From Mnemiopsis leidyi (Eukaryota > Ctenophora > Tentaculata > Lobata > Bolinopsidae): DNA of 64,000 bases. Where the stretch lies: positions 52,054 through 116,053 of the forward strand of contig JH153345.1 in assembly GCA_000226015.1 (NCBI GenBank). The letters run 5' to 3'. Below, piece by piece: positions 1-12,868 of this stretch (positions are counted from its first letter, which is position 1; each line of letters opens with the position of its first letter). The position numbers and the translations under genes are program-made. The notes under the pieces were generated by a model, which worked only from the letters and a program-made list of their open reading frames with translations, did no database searches and was not told where the DNA came from.

Positions 1-2758
1 AGTTTGAATACTGACTTCACCAAGACTTTAAATCAGTGACATAATTATATTCTGCCGCTGAACTGTTTTGTTACATGCGAGTTCGAGGTTTCAAACGTTT
101 TGATCTGTACGATTTGTTTCGAGTACGCCAACACATAACATCTTCACAAAACAGCTACATTTCTAAGATCGAATCGAAATTTCAGACACGTTAAAAAGGT
201 CTTGAAATATTCGATATAAAGAAACTTTCAAACGATGAAGAAATATTCGACATAGCCATCATTAGGCGCTAAATTCTAGGAATTAGGCAATCGCTGGAGT
301 GCACCCAGCCATGAATTAATAAAGGTGGAGATGGTAATAAAAGAGGAAAGTGGTTAAGGTTCGCCTGAAGGCACCCTCAAAGCGCTAACCACTAATTACT
401 CAGCAACACACCATTCTGAGAGGATGTTATAACGTGGGCTCAGCCGCTATGAGTTGGAAATTCCAATATAAGACATAACAATTAAATTTTTAGAGAACTG
501 TAGCGTAGTAACGTTTCTAGGACGTGTAAGTGTTTTGTTCTAAAGTAAACTAGTCACTTCATGTGCGACAAAGATAAATAAAAGTCAATCGAAGTGTTGC
601 AATTCAATCAAAGTATTGCAATATTATGAAGGCTTAAGCCATTAAGAAGGTTTAGTTAATACAATTCTATATCATTGTTGTGACCAAAAAGTATATACAA
701 ATTTTAATCGAAAGGGCCGGTCGAAAAGATAAGAATTCAAGAAAAAAATTGGGGAGAACATGAAAAGTCTACCAAAAGAGGCCTACATCATAGTAATATC
801 GGATCAAACTGTTCGCTGAAAGGTAATGTCACTGCTGCTAGAAGAAACTTATACCGCCAGGTGGGCGAAATTAGGGATTAAAAGTAGCTCCTCTTACCCC
901 CAATTTAATGACGGACCGTCATGCTATGTCAGTTCTAGTAGTTAACAAGCTGACCCAGTCCCTCCACCTAAAGTTATGTAGTAAGTTACACAACATAAGT
1001 CTCTTTCAGCTCTCAGCTGTACGTCATAATTAGCGGTTGCGATTGTTATAGATTAGTGGTAGGGATTGTGGGATGTTTTGTTTCCTGGGGTTTATGACCT
1101 TTAAAACTGTATGTTTTGTGGCATTGGAATTGTGAATATTTGATCCAAGTGTTGAGTTGTAATGGAGGATTGGATATTCGCAATGTATTGGAAATCATAA
1201 TTTCAGTAAATGAATATGAACCTGTCAGTTCGAAATATTTGACGAAAAGTTTTGTAAACCGAATTTACAAGTATATAGAGAAAATCAACAAAACTTCTAA
1301 AATTGAAAATAGAATATTGTCTCAAAAGTCTTTTTTAATTAAGATTAAGCGTCTAGAATTAATATATGTCTTGAATCAAGAATTAAGTCAGGGAAAAAGT
1401 GTCGAGAATCATTCAAAGTTAGAAGAAGTCACTTATTGGTCTCTCTAAAACATACGTGCATATTGACATGGTACATATAGTTGATGCTATAATGGTCCAC
1501 AATTATCTCGTGGCTTATCTAGTTATATACTGTCCACTTTAATAGAGAGCTTAGTACCTTCAACAAAATGAGCTTTTCCCTAACAGTTGTACTTAAACGA
1601 GGCATGGAAAACAATTACTAGTAGACATTTTATAAAATAGCCAACTAAAGCCTTAACCCTATTTGTGTTCTCCGATTAATCATAAGATCATACAAATAGA
1701 GATTATAAAATCTCCTTCTGCAAATTCAAGGCTCAAGAGATCTCATGGATGGTGTGAAAATTTATTATCGAGAGTGTAGGTGTTGCTTAAATGCTAGTTG
1801 TACTTAAGATACTGTGCTCATTAATTACTACTCATAGGATGAAACCCATGAGCCTATGAGACAAGCAACATTCAAATTTACCTTTGTTGGTGAAATAAAG
1901 GCCCATAATTGCTGAATCAAGTCCCACACCGGAACAACAAAACGAGTGAGGCTATATCCTTGGATGAGAGCCAATCTCTTGAGAATCCAAAAACTTTATC
2001 TTTATCAAATTATATAACAATAGAGCTTGGTTAGGTATGGAAAGATTTACAAACTTTATGGTATCTGAATGGACACACCAATAATTTATTCAACTTATTC
2101 ATTTCCTTTTTTAGTTATTTCTAATGTTGGATATGATTTGCAGAGCACCAACCGTGGATATCGTCACTTTTAACAATAAAACCGTGTCGGTTTCAACTTT
2201 CACTGACTTTAATTCCCGACTTTGTTGTTGATAAGATTAAGTTACCTGCTTCTTCTTTTACGCTTTTTGTTACTTCAGATACTTTTGCTTTTTCATCTCA
2301 ACTTACTCCAGTACTAAATGCTTCACTAACAAAAGCCGTGATTTAAAGTTATTGCGCTAACTTTCTGACTATCGATGTCTAGTTATTTTTAAGAACTTAG
2401 GAATGAATATGTCACCCGATACTTTTGTTCAGTGCATCATATCCATTTTCTTAAAATGTATGAATAAAATTTTGGTCCAAATTATGTTTATAATCAGCAG
2501 TTGACTGACTTATTTATCCAAATTCAAAGCGTTGCAGTCATAAGAAAACTACAGTTCCACTTTAAAGGACTTTTCACTTGTATTGTTAGTGATTTAAATC
2601 TAAAAATTTGCGCTGCTGTAAAGACGAAACGTAAATATAAAACTGTTTTCTTTTTGGTACATTAAAACTCCAATCACCTTTTTGTAACGCGATTAGTTCG
2701 ACTTCGAAGCTATCATGTCGAGAAATTTCGCCTGACATGTAAAACTTTGCAGACTATA
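1..2758. other. Intergenic DNA upstream of the GH31-like gene
   Basis: AT-rich sequence with no recognisable gene. The longest open stretch (1116-1448, +) opens at TTG, uses AT-rich codons and matches no family I know. A splice-acceptor-like TTTGCAG ends ten bases before the GH31-like start codon at 2759, so part of this region may be a 5' UTR intron or an upstream exon of that gene. Confidence 0.5.
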
Positions 2759-5700
2759 ATGGAACGTCTGAAGGAAGAGGGAGAGGAGGACAAAGAGGAA
2801 GACGCTGGTGAAGATGGAGTGCGGTTCCCAACCAAGGGGAAGGAGTATGTTGTGTTGCCAACATCAGACAGGGTAGGTAGTGTTGCCAACATCAGACATG
2901 GTATCAAATTAGTTTTTTTAAATCGTTCTAGAAAAGTGAGCCGTACTCGCCCCGTAGATATATAAATTTAGCAGAACTTTGTATCACCAGATTTAAAACA
3001 CAGATTATAACAACTGAATAATCAGCAAGGGAGGACACACTGCGTAACTGCAAGTTTGCTAAGGCACATTATTCTATTATTACAATGTTCCTTAACAGTT
3101 AATATCAACACTCAAATCTTGAGTCTTGACGATAACAAACGACATAGTTGACATAAAATTTGGAAGGGCGGCCTCTGTAGGACAGGGGCGCCTAAAATGT
3201 CAATTCAGCCAATGACTACCCTACCCTAGGCTCCTCACTCCTCAGTCCTCCAGCATCAGCCGGGACCACAAAACACCGACACGCCTCAGTCGTCAACAAT
3301 ACGCGTTACAAACGAACAAACAAACAAACAAACAACCTTGCACGTGTCGGAAACTCCTCACAAACTCCTAAGTTACTGTTAAAGTAGAGCCTCCTAGTCT
3401 CCAAATAAAGAAGTTATGGGAGGAGGAGGAGGAGGTAACGTCCCTTAAATAAGGGACATAATGGACTGGCTTTGCAGGTGTCAGCTTGCTCGTTCAGGCG
3501 ATTACCACCGCCTCTATTGTTCCATTACTGTTACAGGGCCGACTCATATAAGCATGTCCCGCACTAGCCCGTTATGTCGGGTCCATGGCCTAATTTTCTA
3601 ATCATGGTGAGGGGGGTACTGAAAATTATCTTTATACTAGACAAATACAAAATATTATGAGATGATTTTCGAGTGTCGTCATTGAGTGATTAGGAGAGAG
3701 TTTGAAATATTCAAACAAGTAGGAGTTACTCTTTTATACTTACAGTAAGGACATAAAGATTACGGTTACAGATCTATAGACCAGTAGTCTGAATCTTTAT
3801 AATGGCTCATGCTGTCTTAGCATTTTTCTTAAATCTAGGGAACCATTTTTGGTATAGAAATGTTCTAATAGACAAAAGTAGTTTAAGGTGAACCAAGAGA
3901 ATGAAATTTCGATCCTTTAATTTAGAACAAGCTCAACTTTACTGAAAGCCGAGGTCGTAAATCGGCAATTTATTTGACAGATCAAATCTGAGACACATTA
4001 ACTCTTGCGTGATCCTACCAGTAATTATGTTAAATCGAATACCCAATCACGCTCAATTGACGTCTGCAGAAAAATCATAAAAACTTCCTTCAGCCCAAAG
4101 ACGCGGATGAGATACGGAAGAAAAGAAGGAGAAAGAAGCTGATAATAGGCGGAACTATCTCAGCTCTCCTTATACTGGTCGTGATAGTGGTGTGTGTGGT
4201 GTTTTTAGTCCTAAAGAAACCTAGATCCCAAGTAAGTTGATCGATGTCTAAAACCTATTATAGAGGTACGAACCCATCAACGTATTACTGGAGAATTAAC
4301 TATCGGGAAGAGCGGTTGCGAGTAGTTAATACTTTAATAAGCTGATTGGCAGTCTGGCTCTAAAGACGAGGTGAGAATAGAGCAGCTGCTCTAAGTTAAC
4401 GCCCCCACTGTCAAAATTATGTCATGGAGAGCCGTCTCGAGTCTTAATTAAACGTTTATCCTTTTTAAATCCGTCCATGACAATACAATTATAAAATAGT
4501 AACTTAATCTAATACTTTTGATACTATAATATCAATCATTATAGTTATACTCGTACTATAAGTTAGCATTTCAGTCAGTTTGTAATGTCTTGATTTTTTG
4601 TTGGGATGTTGAAATAGAAAAAAGTTTATGGAATGACATCAATAATAAACATTCGGAACTTAAATATCAACCATTTGCAATTCATATTTTGTGGCAAAAT
4701 CGGTAAATTCAGCCGTAAAGTTAATGGTTAACTTAAAACGCATTTAATTCCTGCGTTGCACCATTTTGATGGTGAGACGAATCATTTTAATCAACTAGAT
4801 GTGGTTACTATCCCATGATCTGGTATTATATTACGAAATCCGAAATCCGGGTTACTGTAAAGCATCGGAGGCCCGGAGCGTCTGAGTTTATGTATGCTCC
4901 CAGGTGCTATGATCCCTAAAACTATACCTAAGTAAATTTAAAAGATTAGACGCATGACAACTAGTCAATATGAAGATTTACGACCATTATAGCTTAATGC
5001 CCTAGTAGTCTTCCAGCAGTTAATCTACGATCAGGAGACATGACTTGGTCACAGCAGTGGAGGTAAATCAGAGAAATAATCAGTAGATAGCATTATTTAT
5101 ATCATTACCTCAGTCGCCCTGGATCGAATAGAGACTATAAAGGGCAGAGGTTAAGATAAGGGATTAAAGTGTGGAAATGCATGGGCTCTTTCATCGCACG
5201 GTTTTACAGTCTTGACGATGCTATTGGTATAGGAGAAAAGTCACAAGAATATTTTAACCATTTGATATAGTCATGATGTTATGGTGAAATTGTCAATATT
5301 TTGACCATTTTCAATACCAAAACTTTAAAATTGGCATAGTCAAGGTAATTGGTAAACCCAAGTTATACTTCTACCATTCGGGTAAAGCCAAATTTAATAA
5401 AAAATGTTTATTTGATCATGATTATAAAGGGAACATCTTGGGGTGTCAATGTCCACGGTAAAATTTTAACATAGCGTGTTGTAAATATGGCCTTCTTTGA
5501 TACTTTAATAATGAATAGGACGATGAAAGTCGTGATGATCATTTTGTTGATCCAACAAGTGAAAATCGTATATAATCTGGCGTTTCGAAAAATATTCCAT
5601 TTTCATTTTCATAGCTGACAAAACATTTAAAGTGGAAGGGGCGATCCCGCAATCAAAAACCTTACTGTCGCCATATCAAACGTTCCACTATCGTGACACT

Positions 5701-8700
5701 ATCATCCTCCACTGGACACAGCTGCAAACATGACAAGTTCAAATGTGCGGCTACAAATATTCGAGCAGGAACTTACAGACCATATGTTGTACAGCACATC
5801 AGTAGTTTATATCCCGAGTAAGATAGGGAGGTGCTACACCACGGGCAGGGGCTCTGTGAGTCACATGACCATGGTAACCACATGACTAGCACGTGGTTAC
5901 CATGGTTACCACGTGACTTACGTCAAGAGTTGGGGCTCGTTAGGGAGGACCTGGTGAGATTTGACAATTACTTCGGGAAACTGCATTGTGGTTTAATTGA
6001 GCAACTTTCCCAACTGCAAGAAATGTCATGTCGTAGTCAAATTACAAATTACGAAACTTGGCCGTGTAACCATTTGGTTGACATACCGTCGTAAATGAAA
6101 ACCTGAAACGACTCAAATTAACGACCTGAATTAATGTCGAGTCTTGTTGAAATAAATTTGGAACATTTGCGGTGGCTAATGAGCTAACTGCAGTTAAAAC
6201 ATGTTATTTTACAGTTCGATGACGATGACGATGAAGGACCAATACCCGTGCCGGACCCATTTCCCAACCTGCCAAACAGAAATATAAATTGCAACTTAGC
6301 TGGATTGACTTTTTCACAGGTAGCTTTACTTTAGTTAAAATAATACAAATCACTCGATAGTTCATTTTATTGACCAATAGCCACGCCGTCCTAAGTTTGG
6401 ATTGTTACTCTATGAGGTTGGATTTATAAGAGGTGTTGTCTAAACAACTAAAACTAAAAGTATAGAAGCCACGTGTCCAGCCTTGAACTAATGTGTAGTG
6501 TTGGCACAGCCGGCCTTTTTATCGCCCGTCTGGGCGTCTGAGAATATAGACACATTCGAGAAACAAGACATGAGACCGGGAATTTTCAGGAGCTGTGTGA
6601 AGCGTCCGGTTGCGAGGTCAAGAAGAAAGAAAGAGAATCTGTAGATGGGAATGGATCGAATAATGATACTGAGTCAATTGACGATGGTGTTTCTGACCAT
6701 TACAGGTATGTATTTTCGATCTTCAATTTGTACCCAAACTTATTTTCATAGCAGTTACAGAAGGGGAATGGAAAGGGAATAAAATTATTAATTAACCAGA
6801 ACAGAAGCAATACATGGTATCTAAATGACTTGACTTGATCAATCTGAGCACAAATTTCAAAGAATTAGAATTTCAAGGAATTAGATAAGGCGGGTAATAA
6901 TTTCGAATTAGGATAACTATATCTCCTTCATCGAGCGAGGAGGTTGCAGATGGGATAGAATGAACAATTGAACAAAGCTGATCTTGAAAAAATTAGTGGT
7001 ATCGATTGACTTTTCCAACTTGACCAAACTACATTACACGTTCCTTCAAGACCACGAAACTTTAGATTATTTAACACAGTTCAGAGTTTTCAGTGGATGA
7101 GAACAAATCTGCAGTACTGGAGTAGTAAATAAATATACAAACAAATAACGTCTAGTATTATGTATGATCGCATACAAACAAACTTAAATAACAGACGTAC
7201 AGAGCAATGCTGGGACAAGTAATTGAGGACTGTAATTTCGACCTAGCAACTGTAGTCTAGGTTACATCATTGCTATCAGTAACTATGTGAGGTGTTATGT
7301 GGTGTCAATGATATGTGAAGAGGTTCATACTCGTAAGTCGATATAGAACTATCACATGAGGATGCAAACAGGATAGTTTCTGACCAACGTCAGAGCAACA
7401 GACAATCATTTTAATAACCTTTAGGGGCAGCTGTAACAGCTTCTAGTTTTGATAAGGCATTTTAAAAACAGTCAGTTTCATCCAATTTAAACATCGCTAC
7501 TTAAAAGATATCAATAATGCATACGAAATGTCATTAACAGTATGGTTACAGGTGTGTATATCCAAAAGGGGGTCTATACACAGTGAAAAGCAAGAAAATC
7601 ACAAGGACGGCCGCCAGAATGACTCTGCAACTGGCGGTAAAATCAACCAGGTCCAAAAGATCAGAGCCTTCTGTTATGTGAGTTTATTTATTAGGAGCTT
7701 CCTCTTGCGTTTTGAATCAAAATAAATATCAATGGACATTTCAGATATGGTATACTATCTTGATATGAACACAAATGTTCCACCTAATCCCTGGCGTTAC
7801 ACTTGAGTAACAAGCCTTTCAAAAAATTGTTGCATAGAAGCTATATAACAACTTGATAACCGTCTTTGTCATCCATCAGGGATATCGATGACCAACATGC
7901 TATGAGCAACCAAAGTGGAACTGTAGAAGAAATAAAGAGCGAAATAAAGCCTTTAGTCGATCTTCCGGAAGTGCTAAACGTTGTTATAACTAACGAGGGT
8001 GGACGCACTATTCGGATTAAGGTTCGAAGGACTAGATTATAAACTTGCCAGTTGTCATTTATAGAACTTTACGTCAACAATACTTGAATAACGAACTTGT
8101 ATGACCATTTTGGCTGTACCCAACACGCGGTGACGAAACCATATTGACGTTGGAGCCGTCCGAATAAATTTAACCATCAATAATAAATCAGTAATAATTA
8201 TTTATAAAATTATAACACACACTACATTTGCCAAATTTCAATAACATTTATGTACTGTACTCAAAAATTTAGTATACCCAACCTGAGTAATGAGTATAAG
8301 AAGCTTAAGGGAAATGTGAAAAGGGGAAGACCAAACATTTTAAGATGTTGAAAACATGGCAGTCATCAAGAAGCACATGGCTAGTGGAGATCCGATACAT
8401 TACATGTCGACTCAAGCGGAACATTTTCAGTATTAACAGCGACACTCTCATCATAAATATGTAAGGCATGAGCCTTCTCAGTCGATGTATCAATTAAATT
8501 GCTATCCTGAACCGGTACCACTTGTGAAGAACAGATGCCATGAGTACTTCACGAATAAGAACAAAGCAGCTCAATTGGGCCAGACAGTGTCAGGAGACCA
8601 AAGGTAGTTCATCAGAGCTGATTTGAACAAGGAGAAACTGTTTATCTGTCTGACACTGACTGGTATAAAAAATAACATAATGCATAATCTAATCTACACA

Positions 8701-11700
8701 ACTTGGTTCGTCTTATTGCTCAAGACCGGACGTTCTATAATCCAACATTTGAAGGATGCATTATCTAATGCTTCTCTCGATTTGGATGCTAAAGACAAAT
8801 AATGCTGATATCGACATTTGACGCCTGTTATTATACGATAATGAAGGTAAAAAATAATGGTGATCCAGTTCATGTAAGATGCTGCCTGGCTTGACGTGTG
8901 CGAGGTCACCCAGAATATTTTCTGGTTCCACACGAGACAAATTAAGATCGAAGTCAAACTAAAAACTATGCAAAAATTGAACGCCTTAATAAGCTAGACA
9001 CTTTAAATTAAAGCACTATGTTGACCGGAGGTAACCGTGCTATATGAACCATCTAACCCTGAGCCGTTGCAACCAAAAGTGAGTCATGCAATATCAGGAT
9101 ATTAGAATATTTTCAATCCATCGAAATTCCCCCTGCCATTGCAACAAGAATTAGATCGTGCAGTATTAGAATATTTTCAATCTATCAGAAATCCCCTTTC
9201 TAGTCTGCCAATGCCATTGCAACGAGGACCGAGGAAGAATTATGCAGTGGTGCGTGGTGAAAGCAGTGGTAAGTGATGGCTAGCACCAAACAAAAGCTTA
9301 TCGTAAATGATTGGATTAGCAGCGCTACGGACCGTGGTAGTGGGTGTAATACTCTGATTAAAACCAGATATCAGACTATAGGAGGACCTTGTAAACAACG
9401 CGGTCACTCCGCTAGAGATGGTAGGTCGGCCACCAGTTCCCTCCATGAGGCGAGTGGGAGTGAGAACATCGTAGTAGGGAGATTAAAGTCTCCTACAAAA
9501 CATCCCTGATTATTACAGCTTGCGGAATCCACCAGCATAGTGGACCAATATCTCAATATGGATTATTATAATTTATGGAGACCCCTGCCGCGAACTTGGA
9601 GGAATAATTGTTGCGAAATAGTGGTTTCATCGACACATTTATCATTCACGAAGGTCAATGCGAGACTGATGTCGCAAAGTAACTGTTTTTCCAGGCTGAC
9701 ATTCAAGCACAATTGTGTGGGATCCCAAAGATTTGTACATTAAATAATGAGTAAGGACTGGTAGGTAGTTCGCCCTCCGACACACGGACAGTTTAAAGGA
9801 TTGAATATAGTACCTTGAAGTTTTACTTTGACTTTCAGCTAGTGGGATTCTTTCCTTTAACTATCCCCTCTTTTTTCCAGACCTTTAGCTCTTGTATCGC
9901 TAATTTTTTACTTTTGTTCCCCTTTATCTTTCGCCTCACCAGTATAAACATAGTTTTGCTTTTTGCCCTTAACGCATATGCAATAAAGTGCTTACACAGT
10001 CAACCATTAGGTAAGAGATAGATTCAAAATTTAGTTATTGCCCGATATCCGATGAATAAAACAGAAACAAAACTTCGACATTTAAACCAAACTCTTCCAG
10101 GTAAGTGAACCAACAGATAAAAGTGATGACGAAGAAGACGAGACAGGACCTCCCACTAAACGTGGCATGGAGAACAGCAGCTTCAGACTTGAAACGGCTG
10201 AACCCGGTCAGCCCTTCTTCGTTGTCATAAGAAGAACAACCTCAGGTGGGTCCGTAATCAAGTACCTTATTTATAGCTTTCTACACAATCCTGACCACGT
10301 ACTACATTCTACAACGTGTAATGCCTAATGCAGATATGTGTACAACACAGTGTTATCTGCCCCACCTGATAATGCTTCCAATTGCAGTATGGTGGGTCCG
10401 ATAGAAACATTCAACAAAATTTTTAGGTGAAGCAGCTGGCTTGAAGTTGTATCGATGAAGTTGCAAGATTTATTGATTTAAGCAGCTTAAAAAGGAGTTT
10501 TTGTAGTTATATGGTGATAGCAAGGCGAGTTACTGTGTAAATGTTGTGTTCCAGACAAACACCCAATTCTATAGAAACAAAACTACACTTCAATCATGCA
10601 ACCATAGTAACCAGCATGTAACCATAGTAATGACAAGTGAGCAAGTTAGGTGGTGCATCTTTAATTACGATAACTACGACAAGCTACGAGAGGTCAATCA
10701 TTAGATGTTTATTTAGGTTAAATCATGCTGGGTTATTAAATTTACGACAGAAAATCAGACATGATTTATGTTAAAACAGCTCTGTTGCAATCTAAATTTA
10801 AGAAGTAAATAACAGAAGCTTTTCTGAGGTATAGCTTTTTAGTTAAAATATGACACACTCTTAAGTCAGTAAGTCGAGTTAACTATTTACCCAAGTCGGC
10901 AGATCGATCACAAGCTTCAAGAGATAAATATCAAATGTCTGCGACGGTTAAGTTTCTTGTCGCATGCAAAAACTTCTTCTATATTACAGTAACGGATCTT
11001 TAGATATATCAACTCGCAAGTATATTGGTTGTTTTCAGGCCAACTGAAAGATGGGGACTCTTTTGTTATATTATTTTGAATCTTAAAATATCAGAACTTA
11101 AGCTAGCTAACCTAACTAATACCTAGCTCAAGATACAAACTTTTCCCGGAAACGCAAATCTGGCAAAATCCAAAACAATAGGATAACCTGTGTGATGAGT
11201 ATTTATAGCGTAAGTAACAAGCTTGCTTAAGTATCATGCCAGTTCTTAAGATTGAGTTTGTGTCCCCGGAAGGTTATCGCTGTTGATTGTTGGAGCGTTT
11301 ACCGTAATCTCTGATTGAGTAGCTCGGAAATGGCAAGATAGACACAGTGTCCAGTAGTGCATGTACTGTAGTGCTTGTCCTGTAGTGCTTGTACTGTAGT
11401 GTCTGTACTCACGATTGTACTGTAGTGCGTGAGAGCCGTTCATTCTACTCTCCACACGCTAAGGAACAATACTGTTCTCACGCGATTAACAACTTCCCTA
11501 GGATATAAAGAACAAAATTCTGAAATCAACATCGTTTATTGCTTAAGACTAGTATGAAAGTGGCTTTGAAACAAAAAACAAAATACATGGGGCAGCATTG
11601 TGTGCTCGAGGTTGGTAACGATGACGAGTTTTAAGCCGATGTGCACTAGTTAACTATACGAGCTGAGCTCGTGGGGCCGGATTAGCCTAGACGTGGACAA

Positions 11701-12829
11701 TATCAAATTATGTTCAACAAGGCAATTTCTCTGGCTCGGTGTACAAGGACAGAGCGTGTTACATCGAACAGCCAATCTAAGTTCCCTTAAATTTTCTCAT
11801 GAGCAATAGTCAGTACAGTGACAGCCTACTGTAAAGGTCAAACTAAAAGAAAATAATTATCACTTAATCCTTAAATCAGCACAGAAAACTAAGAGCAATA
11901 AATAATAAAACTATATCGGCTAGAAAACGAACGCAGCGGTCTCGAATGCCCAGATATCCTACAAAGCTAGTATAACTGCAGAACCTCGAAATCGAAATTC
12001 GGGTCAGCTGTAAGTCTAGCTACACTTCACCTTTTAAAGTTACAGAGAGTAATTGAGAGTGCTCGGCCTCAGCCCACCTATATAAAACAAGCCTGTAAAG
12101 ACATGACCAACAGAGTCCACACATAGACCAGCTAGCACTTAAGAACTGTGACAGCGGTGGTGCGATTTCATCTGCTACTTACCTAATCGCTTTATAATCG
12201 CCGGGAGGAGCTCCCTCCTGTAACGAGATATAGTAGAGGGAGATTATTATGAGTTAGGCTAGCACTCGGACCAGCTCACTGAACTGTGTACTGTGTGGGA
12301 GGGGCATGAGAGCCTTTGTTTTGATAAGTGGTCATTTTGTTTTTATTTGGTTGATAACACACTTGTGTCAAGAAAAAACAAGAATGCTCAGGGATGAATA
12401 TAATGAGAATAAGAATGATCTGCATGATTCTAAAGCTGCCACTTACCAGCACCAGCCTAAATACTTCTCGGGCAGCTGGACTCTGGCATAAAACAAAACA
12501 CACGGCAAGTGATTCGAGTGTCATTTTGCTTCGTTCTCTCAACAGGAATCATGTGATTATCCACCATTTGGCAAATTACTGGACTACTAAAGATCTCGGA
12601 AAATTGGCAACGGTTTGGGTAATATAGTAAGGAATAAGGTGGCTTGTCGTGGGTGCCACAGTTGGCGTGTATAACCACAAAAAAGTATATAATTTCACGG
12701 CCGGCGACGAATTCCCGTAATCAATAACAATCTTTGCAGAAACGAAATTACTTGAAATTTGAGAAAAAAGGCATTTCAAACATAAGCATTTGTCCTGAAT
12801 TTCAGCCAACCTTTGAGGAGCTAGCATAG

Positions 12830-12868
<39 letters not shown>

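Noticed and set aside
1116-1448. 110-aa open frame, plus strand
   Set aside because: It opens at TTG, has AT-driven codon use and no recognisable domain.
8694-8957. 87-aa open frame, minus strand, suspected transposon fragment
   Set aside because: No reverse transcriptase, integrase or transposase motif could be seen.
9273-9509. 78-aa plus-strand frame between GH31-like exons 6 and 7
   Set aside because: Exons 6 and 7 join directly in phase and the frame has no GH31 similarity; it is probably intronic.
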